The position numbers were made by a program, and so were the translations under genes. This document shows positions 36,210-45,127 of a stretch of 64,000 nucleotides of DNA, in pieces; the stretch's first letter is position 1; each line of letters opens with the position of its first letter. The notes beneath the pieces are model-generated. The model was not told the DNA's origin, did no database searches, and was given only the letters and a program-made list of their open reading frames with translations. Origin of the DNA: Acetobacteraceae bacterium (GTDB lineage Bacteria; Pseudomonadota; Alphaproteobacteria; Acetobacterales; Acetobacteraceae). Location: NCBI GenBank assembly GCA_021732665.1, contig JAKFUL010000010.1:86107-150106 (forward strand). The letters run 5' to 3'.

Positions 36210-37391
36210 ATGAGCGACAAGAAACACGCCTTCGAAACCCGCATGAGCCATGCCGGCCGCGCCGGCACCCGCGCGCATGGTTTCGTGAACCCGGCGGTGC
36301 ATCGCGGCTCCACCGTGCTGTTCCCCGATTGCGAGGCGCGCCGTGATGGTGCTGCCAAGCGCTACGAACAATACATGACCTATGGCACCCAAGGCGGGCC
36401 CACGCATTACGCGCTGGAGGACGTCATCGCCGAGATCGAGGGCGGCACACGCGCCACCATCGTCGGCACAGGACTTGCCGCCGTGATGGTGCCGCTGCTG
36501 GCCTACCTCAAATCCGGCGATCATTGCCTGATGCCCGACAGCGTCTATGGCCCAGCGAGAAACCTGGCGAACACGCTGATGCAGGGATGGGGGATCGAGA
36601 CGGAGTTCTACGACCCCGCGATCAACGAGGCGGGGATGGCGGCGCTGATCCGCCCGAACACCAAGGTCGTCTATACCGAGAGCCCTGGCAGCCACACCTT
36701 TGAATTGCAGGATATTCCGGCCATTGCCCGCGCGGCGCATGCCCGTGGTTGCAAGGTGCTGATGGACAACACCTGGGGCATCCACACCTTCATGCCGTTC
36801 CAGCATGGGGTGGACGTATCGATCCAGGCGCTGACGAAATATGTGTCGGGGCATTCGGATATTCTGCTGGGGTCGGTGACGGTGAATTCCGAGGAGGATT
36901 GGCAGATCGTGCGCTCCACGGCCTCGCTGCTCGGGCAATTCGCCAGCCCCGATGACGTGTATCTGGCGCTGCGTGGCGTGCGGACCATGCCGCTCAGGCT
37001 CAAGCACCAGTTCGCCTCCTCGCTGGAGGTGGCGCGGTGGTTCGAGGCGCAGCCGCAGGTGTTGCGGGTGCTGCATCCCGGCCTGCCGAGCCATCCGCAG
37101 CATGCGCTGTTCGCGCGCGACTTCACCGGCGGGTGTTCGCTCTTCGGCGTGGTGTTCCAGCCGCGCTACGCGATTGAGGACGTGTTCAAATTCATCAATG
37201 CGCTGGAGTTCTTCGGCATCGGCGCGAGCTGGGGTGGGTATGAGAGTCTGGCGCTGCCGACGACGGGGTTTGTGACGCGCACGGCGGGCACCGGGGATTT
37301 CGGCGGGCCGATGGCGCGGATTCATATCGGGCTGGAGGATGTGGGGGATCTTTGCGCTGATCTGGCGCAGGGCTTGGCGAAGATGGGGTAG
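36210..37391 (+). CDS. metC: Cystathionine beta-lyase
   Basis: A 393-residue PLP enzyme of the Cys/Met metabolism family, cleaving cystathionine to homocysteine, pyruvate and ammonia; it may also degrade cysteine. The PLP lysine is in SIQALTKYVSGHSDILLG, and the N-terminal YMTYGTQGGPTHYALED plus MDNTWGIHTF fit MetC rather than MetB. It ends the NUDIX-alaX-sseA-metC operon and converges with the ParE toxin gene, the stop codons being one base apart. Confidence 0.93.
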   Translation: MSDKKHAFETRMSHAGRAGTRAHGFVNPAVHRGSTVLFPDCEARRDGAAKRYEQYMTYGTQGGPTHYALEDVIAEIEGGTRATIVGTGLAAVMVPLLAYLKSGDHCLMPDSVYGPARNLANTLMQGWGIETEFYDPAINEAGMAALIRPNTKVVYTESPGSHTFELQDIPAIARAAHARGCKVLMDNTWGIHTFMPFQHGVDVSIQALTKYVSGHSDILLGSVTVNSEEDWQIVRSTASLLGQFASPDDVYLALRGVRTMPLRLKHQFASSLEVARWFEAQPQVLRVLHPGLPSHPQHALFARDFTGGCSLFGVVFQPRYAIEDVFKFINALEFFGIGASWGGYESLALPTTGFVTRTAGTGDFGGPMARIHIGLEDVGDLCADLAQGLAKMG

Positions 37392-37392
37392 G

Positions 37393-37698
37393 CTATTCGC
37401 TGCCGAAGATCGCCTCGACATCACGGTGCCCTTCCACGATGGTCACGATTTCGAGGCGGGCCGCGTCGTAGCGGAACAGGATGAGGTAACCGCGATGCGT
37501 GACGCCTCGCAGGTCCGGCCGCAGCTCAGGCCGGGCGCGGCCAAGGGTTCCCGGCAGCTCCGCCAGCTTGCGGCATTGCCTGCGCAGTGTGGCAATGAAT
37601 GCGAGCGCGACGACCAGGCTGCCGCTTTCCGTGGCCAGGTAATTCTGGATCTGGATCAGATCCCGCCTGGCATCGGGCAGGAAGATCAGGCGGCGCAA
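37393..37698 (-). CDS. parE: RelE/ParE family toxin
   Basis: A 101-residue toxin of the RelE/ParE superfamily: FLPDARRDLIQIQNYLATES, then LPGTLGRARPELRPDLRG, YLILFRYD and VTIVEGHRDVEAIF. ParE toxins poison gyrase, RelE toxins cut mRNA on the ribosome; the ParD-like partner favours ParE. The start is TTG 37698, immediately after the TGA of the antitoxin gene, so translation is coupled. Confidence 0.88.
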   Translation of the reverse strand: MRRLIFLPDARRDLIQIQNYLATESGSLVVALAFIATLRRQCRKLAELPGTLGRARPELRPDLRGVTHRGYLILFRYDAARLEIVTIVEGHRDVEAIFGSE

Positions 37699-37944
37699 TC
37701 AGTAGCCTTGCCGAGCCAGTTCCCCGGCCGCCTCGGCCAGCGAAGCGTCCAGTTCCTCCTCGGAAACCTCACCGCCTTCCGCGATGGCGGCCTCGATCTT
37801 GGCCCGCAAAGCCGCCAGCTTACGCTCGCGCTCCTCCACCAGCCGCAAACCCTCGCGCACCACGTCATCGGCCGAGCCAAAGCGGCCGCTGCTCACCGCC
37901 TGCTCGACGAAGCCCTGCCAGCGATCCTCGATGCGTACATCCAT
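37699..37944 (-). CDS. parD: ParD-like antitoxin
   Basis: An 81-residue antitoxin. The N-terminal part (DRWQGFVEQAVSSGRFGSAD, then DVVREGLRLVEERE) is the ribbon-helix-helix domain that binds the operator, and the C-terminal acidic helical tail binds the toxin. ATG 37944 is the better start; an ATG seven codons earlier is possible. Directly followed by parE. These proteins normally autorepress their own promoter. Confidence 0.87.
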   Translation of the reverse strand: MDVRIEDRWQGFVEQAVSSGRFGSADDVVREGLRLVEERERKLAALRAKIEAAIAEGGEVSEEELDASLAEAAGELARQGY

Positions 37945-37975
37945 GGCACCGATATAGCCTCGCATCCGCCCGGTT

Positions 37976-40594
37976 TCAAATTTTCTCCGCCGTCGCCGGC
38001 ACGAAGACCCTGAGCAACGGCGGCAGCACCAGCATCACGCATAGCAGCGAATAGACCAGCGACACCCCCAGCACGACACCCATGCTGGCGGTGCCCGGAT
38101 GCGGGCTGATGGCGAGCGCGCCAAAGGCCGAGGCATTGGTCACCGCCGAGTAGATCACCGCGCGGTTCAGCGGGCTGGCCAGCAAGCCCCGCTCGCCCCG
38201 CGCCCAGGCCGCGACGTAGTAGATGTCATACGCCACGCCCATGCCGAACAGCAAAGGCAGCGCGATGATGTTGGCCAGGTTCAGCGAGGGGCCGAACAGC
38301 GTGCAATGCGCCAGCGTCAGCAGCCCGGCCAAAGCCAGCGGGGCCAGGGCCAGCAGCGACAATCTCAGGCTGCGCAGGTTGAGCAGCAAAAGCGCCGTCA
38401 CCAGCGCGATCGCGACGGCCCCGGCCAGGATGAAGGCCCGCTGCACCGTGGCGGAGGATGCGGCGGTGGAGATCGCGGCCCCGGTGGCCCCGGGCGCCAC
38501 CGCCTGCACGGCCTGGGCGAATTCGCGCATCGCCATGGCGTTCTGGCCGAGGGCGCGCGGCGCCACCTCCACCCGCGCCCGGCCATCGCGGCCTATCCAG
38601 TCCGCGCGCAAATCATCGGGCAGGGATTGCAGGGTGACCGGCCTGGCCTGAAGCAGCCTGTCCACCTGGGAGAGCGTGGCGGTCAGCCCGGGCAGCAGCG
38701 CCTCGGCAAAGGCGGAGCGCGCGGCGGGCTGGGCGCTGGCGAGCGCGATGAAGGCAGCCCCCAAACGCCGGGCGTCGCGCGCCGCCTCCACCTCCGCGCC
38801 CTGCCCCGCGGTCGCGGCGGTGCGCAGCGCAAGGCCGGCGCGGGCCAGGGCCGCGCTGACCGCGGCGTCCGAGGGCAGCGCGCCGGGGGGCGTGTTCAGC
38901 GTGGGGGACAGAAAACCAGCGGCATCCTCGATGAGCGCGAGCTTTTCCATCTGCCCTTCGGGGACGAAGGAGGCGAGGCTGAGCGCGCGGCCGACCTCGG
39001 GCCGCGCCTCCAGCCGGGCGACCATGGCCTGGGCGGCGGCCAGGTCCGGCACCAGGATGTCCAGGGTGTTGGGGTTGGTCTCGGCGCTCAGCATCAATTC
39101 GCGGTAGGTGGCGACGGATTCCTTGGTGGGGTCACGCAGGTTCAGCGGGTCGCTGTCGAAGGGCAGTTGCGGCAGCAGGGCGAGGCAGCCCAATGCCAGC
39201 AGCCCGGCGGCGCCCACGACCCAGCCGGCGCGGCGCAGCAGCCAACGGTCCAGCGGTGCCAGGGCGGGGTAGCCCACTTCCCGCGCCTCGGCCTGCGGGT
39301 TGGCCAGCAGCATCAGCGCGGGCAGCAAGGTCATGGCCATCAGCCAGCCGATCAGCATGCCCACGCCGGCGATCAGGCCAAGCTCACGCACGCCCAGGTA
39401 ATCGGTGGGGATGAAGGCGAAGAAACTCAGCGCGCAGGCCATGGCGGCCAGCGTCATGCCCGGGCCGGCCACCCGGGCGGCTGAGAGCAGCGCCGGAGCG
39501 AGTGCCCCGGCGGCCTGGCGCTCGGCCCGATACTGCACCGCGTATTGGATGCCGAAATCCACCCCCAAACCGATGAACAGCACAGCGAAGGCGATGGAAA
39601 GCGGATTGAAATGCCCCACCGCCAACACGCCGAAAGCCGCCGTCCAGGCCAGCCCCGCCACCACCAGGACCATCAGCGGCAGGATCAGCCGCCAGCTTCG
39701 CAAGGCCATCCACAGCAGCAGCACCGTCAGGCCGAGCGAGAGGACGACGTTTTCCACCGCGCCTTCCGCCAGGGTGGCGAATTCCTCATCGGCCATGGGG
39801 ACGTTGCCGGTGACGCGGATGCGGATGCCGGGGCCGGTGAGGCCGGCGGCGGCGGCGCGGATGGCCTCGGTGGCGGAATGGCCGGCCTCGAGTTCGGAAA
39901 AATCCAGCAAGGGCTGGGCCAGGACGAAGCGGCGGGTTTCCAGCGGGCTGGCGGCGCGGCCGGTCAGCATCAGCGCCCAGTCAGGCTCGGCCACGCGGCC
40001 ATTCAGCGCTGCCTCGGCCGCGGCGAGGAAGGCTCGGAGCGGGCCGGCCAGCGGCTGCAGGGTGGTGTCGCCGCGTGCCACGCCCTCCATCGCGGTGCGC
40101 AACAACTCGGCCACGCCGCGCAGGCTGGGGTCGGCCGCCAGCGTGCCGAGCAATGGCTGCGCCTCGATCAGCCGTTCGGTCAGCGACTGCACTTCGGGCA
40201 GGGAGAGAAAGAGGGCGGCATGGGTTTCGAAGAAGGGGCCGGCATCGGGCCTGCGGATTTTGCGGAAGACCTGGGGCTGGGCGCGCAGCGCTGTGGCCAG
40301 CGCCTCGGCCACCCGGTCGGCGGCGGCGCCGGTGGGGGCATCGACCACCACGGCGATGACATCGATGCGGTCGGGGAAGGCCACATCCATCGCGCGCTCG
40401 TTGATCCGCCAGGAGAGGTCCTGCGGGAAGAGGCGGGTCACGTCGGAATTGAGCTCGAATCGGGTGATGGTGACCCAGGACGCGGCGATGGTGATGGCGG
40501 CGAAAATCGCCACCACCAGCTTCGCATGCCGCAGGCTTGTCGCCACCAGCGCCGCGACGGCGCAAGCGACCACGCCCTCGGCTTCAGGCTTCAC
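37976..40594 (-). CDS. hpnN: Hopanoid transporter HpnN (MMPL/RND family)
   Basis: An 872-residue membrane protein of the RND/MMPL class with two repeats, each of about six transmembrane helices plus a large periplasmic loop. The first loop carries RINERAMDVAFPDRIDVIAV and TERLIEAQPLLGTLAADPSL, typical of HpnN. HpnN moves hopanoids from the inner to the outer membrane. Identity is supported by the hopanoid gene hpnH close by. Its start lies 11 bp inside copD, so it shares a transcript with copC and copD. A ParDE pair follows its end. Confidence 0.87.
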   Translation of the reverse strand: MKPEAEGVVACAVAALVATSLRHAKLVVAIFAAITIAASWVTITRFELNSDVTRLFPQDLSWRINERAMDVAFPDRIDVIAVVVDAPTGAAADRVAEALATALRAQPQVFRKIRRPDAGPFFETHAALFLSLPEVQSLTERLIEAQPLLGTLAADPSLRGVAELLRTAMEGVARGDTTLQPLAGPLRAFLAAAEAALNGRVAEPDWALMLTGRAASPLETRRFVLAQPLLDFSELEAGHSATEAIRAAAAGLTGPGIRIRVTGNVPMADEEFATLAEGAVENVVLSLGLTVLLLWMALRSWRLILPLMVLVVAGLAWTAAFGVLAVGHFNPLSIAFAVLFIGLGVDFGIQYAVQYRAERQAAGALAPALLSAARVAGPGMTLAAMACALSFFAFIPTDYLGVRELGLIAGVGMLIGWLMAMTLLPALMLLANPQAEAREVGYPALAPLDRWLLRRAGWVVGAAGLLALGCLALLPQLPFDSDPLNLRDPTKESVATYRELMLSAETNPNTLDILVPDLAAAQAMVARLEARPEVGRALSLASFVPEGQMEKLALIEDAAGFLSPTLNTPPGALPSDAAVSAALARAGLALRTAATAGQGAEVEAARDARRLGAAFIALASAQPAARSAFAEALLPGLTATLSQVDRLLQARPVTLQSLPDDLRADWIGRDGRARVEVAPRALGQNAMAMREFAQAVQAVAPGATGAAISTAASSATVQRAFILAGAVAIALVTALLLLNLRSLRLSLLALAPLALAGLLTLAHCTLFGPSLNLANIIALPLLFGMGVAYDIYYVAAWARGERGLLASPLNRAVIYSAVTNASAFGALAISPHPGTASMGVVLGVSLVYSLLCVMLVLPPLLRVFVPATAEKI

Positions 40595-42233
40595 GATAGA
40601 AGATCAGCAGCATGCTGATGAAGACGAGGCAGCAGGGCCAGACCCAGCGGGCGACGCGGCCTTCGGGCGAATCGGCCCCCGCGCGCAGCTCCAGCCAGCG
40701 GGCGGTGCTGGCAATCACCGCCGCGGCGCCGAGGGGGAGGTGCGACAGCTCGACCAGCAACGCCTCCTTCACATTGGCGATGGCATGGGCGTGTGACAGC
40801 AGAAGGAAGCCGCCGAGCGCCATGGCGATGGGGAAGACAAAGGCAGCGGCGGAGCGCTTTCCGCGCAGCCGGACCAGCCATTCGGAGACCGCGAAGACCA
40901 CCACCAGCAGCGAGAGCAGCTTGTGCTGCAACACCTCCGGGTCGCGCAGGCTTTCCCAGAAGCCGATATCGCCCATCGGCCAGGCCTCGGGGTCGGAGCG
41001 GGCGAAGAGGAAGGCGGCGAGGCCCATGAACAGCAAGGGCCAGTGCCTTGCCCAGGCGACGAGGCGGCTGGCATCGGCCAGCGCCGCCAGGCCCACCGCC
41101 AGCACCACGAAGCCGGACATGTGGTGGTTGTACTCGCTCCAGGCGATGTCGAAGGCGTTGCGCGGCGGCAAAAAACCCTCGCCGGGGATGAAGGCCTGGG
41201 GGCGTTCGGCGCTGTCGCGCGCCTGGGCGTCGAGCTGCGCCTGGAGTGCGGGGATGCCGAGGTCGGCATGGCTGGGCGAGGTGATGCGCGGGGCGCGCGG
41301 CTCGGCCCGTTCCATGATCTCGGCCCAGGTCACCCGGTCATCCGGCAGGTCCGCGCCGGGGGGGACGGAGGTGAGGCTGGCCGCGATGCCGAAGACGCAG
41401 ATGCCCACGATCACCTCGCATTCGACGAAGCGGCGCAGGCGCGGCAGGAAGCCGCCATCGCGGGCGAAGCGGTGCAGGAGGAGGAAATTGGCCAGCCCCA
41501 GCAGCAGCAGCACCGAGAACAGCACCGACTTGGTGGCGGACATGGCGCCATAGGCGGTGCCGTAGATCGCCTCGGGCGAGCCGACATAGCCGAGATAGTA
41601 GCCCACCACGCCGGCCACGATGCCCAGCACGCCGGCGATGGCCAGGCCCGAATAGCGGGCACCCACCGCCTGGGCCCGTTCGGCCGCCCAGTCCAGCCGC
41701 AGCGCCATCAGGAAGGCCGGCAGCCCGCCCAGCCAGAGTGCCGCACCGGCCTGGTGGATGAAGGTGGCGGCCAGCATGGGCAGCCGGTCCTCGGTGCGGG
41801 CCATGGCGTGGCTGCCGGCAACCGCCGAGACCAGCAAACCCAGCGCCACCAGCAGCAGCGAGATGGCGCGGGGCTTTTCCGCCCGGACCATCAGCATGGC
41901 CAGCACGGCGCAAAGCAGCACGCCCGCGGCACTCAGCACGAAGCCCGCGCCCAGCGCCCTGCCCGCCTCCATGTCCAGCGAGGCCATCAGCGCCACCATG
42001 CCCAGCCCGCTGGAGAGCAGCACCGCCACCAGCGTCAGCCCGCCGCCCCACAGGATGGCGCGCCGGGCGACGCCCAGCAGTTGCGCCGCCGATGGCCCGT
42101 CGAATCGCGTCGCCAGCGGCGCCGCCAGGAACACCAGGAAGGCGATGGAGCCGAGCAGCACGCTGCGCGCCATCAATTCGGCGGCGTGCAGCACCACCGA
42201 GAGAAAGCCGTAGAGGTCGAGAAACAGTTCCAC
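40584..42233 (-). CDS. copD: Copper resistance protein CopD family
   Basis: A 549-residue membrane protein with about a dozen or more transmembrane helices. The CopD domain (His-rich, with FIHQAGAALWLGGLPAF) lies in the first half; the second half has further helices with paired His such as EYNHHMSGF and LLSHAHAIANVKEAL that could bind copper. It starts with GTG 42233, three bases after the copC stop, and overlaps hpnN at its end. CopD proteins are thought to take up or move copper across the inner membrane with CopC. Confidence 0.85.
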   Translation of the reverse strand: MELFLDLYGFLSVVLHAAELMARSVLLGSIAFLVFLAAPLATRFDGPSAAQLLGVARRAILWGGGLTLVAVLLSSGLGMVALMASLDMEAGRALGAGFVLSAAGVLLCAVLAMLMVRAEKPRAISLLLVALGLLVSAVAGSHAMARTEDRLPMLAATFIHQAGAALWLGGLPAFLMALRLDWAAERAQAVGARYSGLAIAGVLGIVAGVVGYYLGYVGSPEAIYGTAYGAMSATKSVLFSVLLLLGLANFLLLHRFARDGGFLPRLRRFVECEVIVGICVFGIAASLTSVPPGADLPDDRVTWAEIMERAEPRAPRITSPSHADLGIPALQAQLDAQARDSAERPQAFIPGEGFLPPRNAFDIAWSEYNHHMSGFVVLAVGLAALADASRLVAWARHWPLLFMGLAAFLFARSDPEAWPMGDIGFWESLRDPEVLQHKLLSLLVVVFAVSEWLVRLRGKRSAAAFVFPIAMALGGFLLLSHAHAIANVKEALLVELSHLPLGAAAVIASTARWLELRAGADSPEGRVARWVWPCCLVFISMLLIFYREA

Positions 42234-42236
42234 GGC

Positions 42237-42608
42237 TCAGGCGCCGACCGTGAAGGGGATGTCGCCGCGGGTGATATGGCCATCCAGGGCCAGCACCTGC
42301 CAACGGATGCGCCAATTTCCGGGGGCGAGCGGCTGGGTGGTGCCGATCAGCTCGGCCGCCGGGCTGTCGGGGGCAAGCCCCACCCGCACCTCATCTGCGC
42401 TGCCGCCGCCGCCCAGGCGGATGGGGGCGATGGCGAGCTGGCTGCGGTCGTGATCGAGTCGCGAGTTGAACACCAGGCGCAGCCGCACCGGGCCGGGCGG
42501 CACGCGGGCGCCCGCCGCAGGCTCGGAGGCGCGGATGATGGCATGGGCGCCGGCCGGTGCGCTGAACACCAGCAGCAGCGGGAGGGCGCGACGGGTGGGG
42601 TTTCGCAT
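42237..42608 (-). CDS. copC: CopC family copper-binding protein
   Basis: A 123-residue periplasmic protein with a signal peptide (RRALPLLLVFSAPAGA, cut probably at AGA-HA). The mature protein begins with His and has the CopC beta-barrel features: HAIIRASEPAAGARVPPGPV, RLRLVFNSRLD with Asp/His, and WQVLALDGHITRGDIPF. The N-terminal His plus DGH form the usual Cu(II) site. ATG 42608 was chosen because the signal begins there. First gene of copC-copD-hpnN, divergent from hpnH by 145 bp. Confidence 0.88.
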   Translation of the reverse strand: MRNPTRRALPLLLVFSAPAGAHAIIRASEPAAGARVPPGPVRLRLVFNSRLDHDRSQLAIAPIRLGGGGSADEVRVGLAPDSPAAELIGTTQPLAPGNWRIRWQVLALDGHITRGDIPFTVGA

Positions 42609-42753
42609 GCGGCGCAAACTATGGAAGCCGGGCGCGGCGGGCAACCCGGGCGTGGGTTTCGTTACGCGGCCGCGGCCCCATATGCTTGAGGTCGCAACGC
42701 CCGGCGAAGCATGCTAAGCGCACCACTTCGGTCGGGATTGGAGTGGATTCGAT

Positions 42754-43920
42754 ATGGGTATTCCCCTCGCGCAGCAGGCCAAGGTGGCCGCCTATGTGCT
42801 GAAGCAGCAGTTGATGGGGCGCAAGCGCTTCCCGCTCGTGCTGATGCTGGAGCCGTTGTTCCGCTGCAACCTCGCCTGCGCCGGCTGCGGCAAGATCGAT
42901 TATCCGGATGCGATCCTGAACAAGCGGCTTTCCGTGGATGAATGCCTGGAGGCCTCGCTGGAATGCGGCGCCCCCGTGGTGGCGATCGCCGGCGGCGAGC
43001 CGCTGCTGCACAAGGAAATGCCGGCCATCGTGGAAGGGCTGCTGGCCCAGGGCCGCATTGTCATTCTCTGCACCAACGCGCTGCTGCTGGAAAAGCGCAT
43101 GGAGGCCTACAAGCCGCATCCCCGCTTCATCTGGGACATCCATCTCGATGGCGACCAGGCGCAGCATGACTGGGCGGTGAGCCAGGAGGGCGTGTATGAC
43201 CGCGCCGTGGAAGCCCTGAAGAAGGTGCGCGATGCCGGCTTCCGCACCGCCATCAACTGCACCCTGTTCAACAATGCCGACCCGGAGCGGACAGCGAAAT
43301 TCTTCGACGACGTCACCGCGATGGGTGTGGACAACATCATGCTCAGCCCCGGCTACGCCTATGAGCGCGCGCCGGATCAGAAGCACTTCCTGAACCGGCA
43401 GAAAACGAAAGAACTGTTCCGCGACGTGTTTGCCCGCAACACGGGTGAGACAAAGTGGCGGATGGGCAACTCGCCGCTGTTTCTGGATTTCCTGGCCGGC
43501 AACCAGACCTATGGCTGCACGCCCTGGGGCAACCCGACCCGCAACGTCTTTGGCTGGCAGCGGCCCTGCTACCTGCTCGGCGAAGGCTATGCCAAGACGT
43601 TTACCGAGTTGATGGAAACCACGGAGTGGGACAAATACGGCGTCGGCAACTACGAAAAATGCGCCGATTGCATGGTCCATTCCGGCTTCGAGGCGACGGC
43701 GGCGATCGATGCGCTGAAGCGGCCCTGGAAGGCGGTGGCGGCGCAGATCCGTGGCCCCCGCACCACCGGGCCGATGGCGCCGGAGATCGACCTGTCGAAG
43801 CAGCGGCCGGCGGAATTCGTCTTCTCGGCGCATGTGCAGCAGGCAATGAACGACATGGCGCATGAGCCGAAGCAGGGCGCCAAGCACGGCGCCACCGCAC
43901 CGCCCGCCGCCGCCGAGTAG
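42754..43920 (+). CDS. hpnH: Adenosyl-hopene transferase HpnH (radical SAM)
   Basis: A 388-residue radical SAM enzyme that adds a 5'-deoxyadenosyl group to diploptene, the first step toward extended (C35) hopanoids. The cluster motif is CNLACAGC (CxxxCxxC), followed by AIAGGEPLLHKEM. The C-terminal region holds more Cys in QRPCYLLGEGYA and KCADCMVHSGF, as in the SPASM-like tail of HpnH. The N-terminus MGIPLAQQAKVAAYVL is diagnostic. It is divergent from the copC-copD-hpnN operon, so synthesis and transport genes share a promoter region. Confidence 0.94.
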   Translation: MGIPLAQQAKVAAYVLKQQLMGRKRFPLVLMLEPLFRCNLACAGCGKIDYPDAILNKRLSVDECLEASLECGAPVVAIAGGEPLLHKEMPAIVEGLLAQGRIVILCTNALLLEKRMEAYKPHPRFIWDIHLDGDQAQHDWAVSQEGVYDRAVEALKKVRDAGFRTAINCTLFNNADPERTAKFFDDVTAMGVDNIMLSPGYAYERAPDQKHFLNRQKTKELFRDVFARNTGETKWRMGNSPLFLDFLAGNQTYGCTPWGNPTRNVFGWQRPCYLLGEGYAKTFTELMETTEWDKYGVGNYEKCADCMVHSGFEATAAIDALKRPWKAVAAQIRGPRTTGPMAPEIDLSKQRPAEFVFSAHVQQAMNDMAHEPKQGAKHGATAPPAAAE

Positions 43921-43967
43921 CCGCCTGGCCGGGGTAACCTAACCCCGCGCCGGGCCGAAACCGCTGC

Positions 43968-45098
43968 ATGGATGTTTCTGCGGAACAATCAACCGTCGCT
44001 CGGGTTCACCGCCCGCGGCCGCATATATCGGGCTTGGCGCTGGGGGTTTTTGCCCTGGCTTTGGTGATGGTGGAGATCACCACCCTGCCCGACCCCGCCC
44101 TGCCCTGGGTGTTGGCGGCAGCCTTGGCTCTGGGTGCCGCCTTCATCCTGCTGGATTACGGTTTCACCGCGGGCTTCCGTGCCCTGCTGGTCGAGGGCGA
44201 TGGCCGGGCGGTGGCCGCCAGCTTCATCGTGCCCGCGGTGGCGGCGCTGGTGATTGTGCCGGTGGGCAGCCTGGTCGCGGGGTATGGGCGGTTCGTCGCA
44301 CCCATCGGGGTTTCGCTGCTGTTGGGTGCCGCGATCTTCGGCGTGGGGATGCAACTGGCCAATGGCTGTGGCTCAGGCGCGCTGGTCGCGGCCGGCCAGG
44401 GCTCGCGCCGGATGTGGGTGGCGCTGCCCTTCTTCTGCCTGGGCGGGCTGCTGGGCAGCCTGATCCTGCCGGCCGCGCAACGGCTGCCGGAATGGGGGGC
44501 GGTGGACCTGCCGACATTGCTCGGCCCCTGGTGGGCGCTGGCGGTGATGCAGGGGCTGCTGCTGCTGGGGGCGCTTCTGGCGCTGCGGGGCGCGATGCCG
44601 GAGCGCCGCCGATTGCTGGCCGGTGCCGTGATCGGCGTCCTGGCAGGCTTGCTGTTCCTGGTCTCGGGCGAGCCCTGGGGGGTGACGATGGGCCTGACGC
44701 TCTGGGCGGCGCAGGGCTTCCAGGCGCTGGGCGGCGACCTTTCGGGCCAGGGATTCTGGAGCGTGGACTGGGCGCGCCAGGCGCTGGATGGGCGGCTGCT
44801 GGCCGGTCATGCCTCGCTTTCCGACGTCGGTGTGCTGCTGGGCGCGCTGCTGGCGGCGGCGGCCAGCGGGCGGCTGCGGCACCGGACGCCGCTGGGCGGG
44901 CCGGGCGCCGCGGGCGCGGTACTCGGCGGGCTGCTGATGGGGGTGGGCGCCAGACTCTCCTTCGGTTGCAATGTCGGCGCCTTCCTGGGTGGCGCGGCCT
45001 CGGGCTCGCTGCACGGGCTGGTGTGGATGCTGGCGGTGCTGCCGGGTTGCTGGCTGGGGATCAGGTTGCGGCCGCTATTCGGGTTGAGCGGGGATTGA
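43968..45098 (+). CDS. YeeE/YedE family membrane transporter (thiosulfate-type)
   Basis: A 376-residue membrane protein with about nine helices. Two conserved Cys motifs, NGCGSGALVAAGQGS in the first half and SFGCNVGAFLGG in the second, are those of the YeeE/YedE family, whose studied members import thiosulfate through these cysteines. It starts 47 bp after hpnH and may be cotranscribed. It converges with the repA-like gene. Whether it carries thiosulfate or another sulfur or selenium compound is unknown. Confidence 0.87.
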   Translation: MDVSAEQSTVARVHRPRPHISGLALGVFALALVMVEITTLPDPALPWVLAAALALGAAFILLDYGFTAGFRALLVEGDGRAVAASFIVPAVAALVIVPVGSLVAGYGRFVAPIGVSLLLGAAIFGVGMQLANGCGSGALVAAGQGSRRMWVALPFFCLGGLLGSLILPAAQRLPEWGAVDLPTLLGPWWALAVMQGLLLLGALLALRGAMPERRRLLAGAVIGVLAGLLFLVSGEPWGVTMGLTLWAAQGFQALGGDLSGQGFWSVDWARQALDGRLLAGHASLSDVGVLLGALLAAAASGRLRHRTPLGGPGAAGAVLGGLLMGVGARLSFGCNVGAFLGGAASGSLHGLVWMLAVLPGCWLGIRLRPLFGLSGD

Positions 45099-45127
45099 GG
45101 GGCGATTGAGGGGCTTCGGCACCTCGC

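Noticed and set aside
36347..36357. Second copy of the tRNA-Thr 3' end (TGGTGCTGCCA) as an att site
   Set aside because: Only 11 bases match and they lie inside metC, so this is chance rather than an attachment site.
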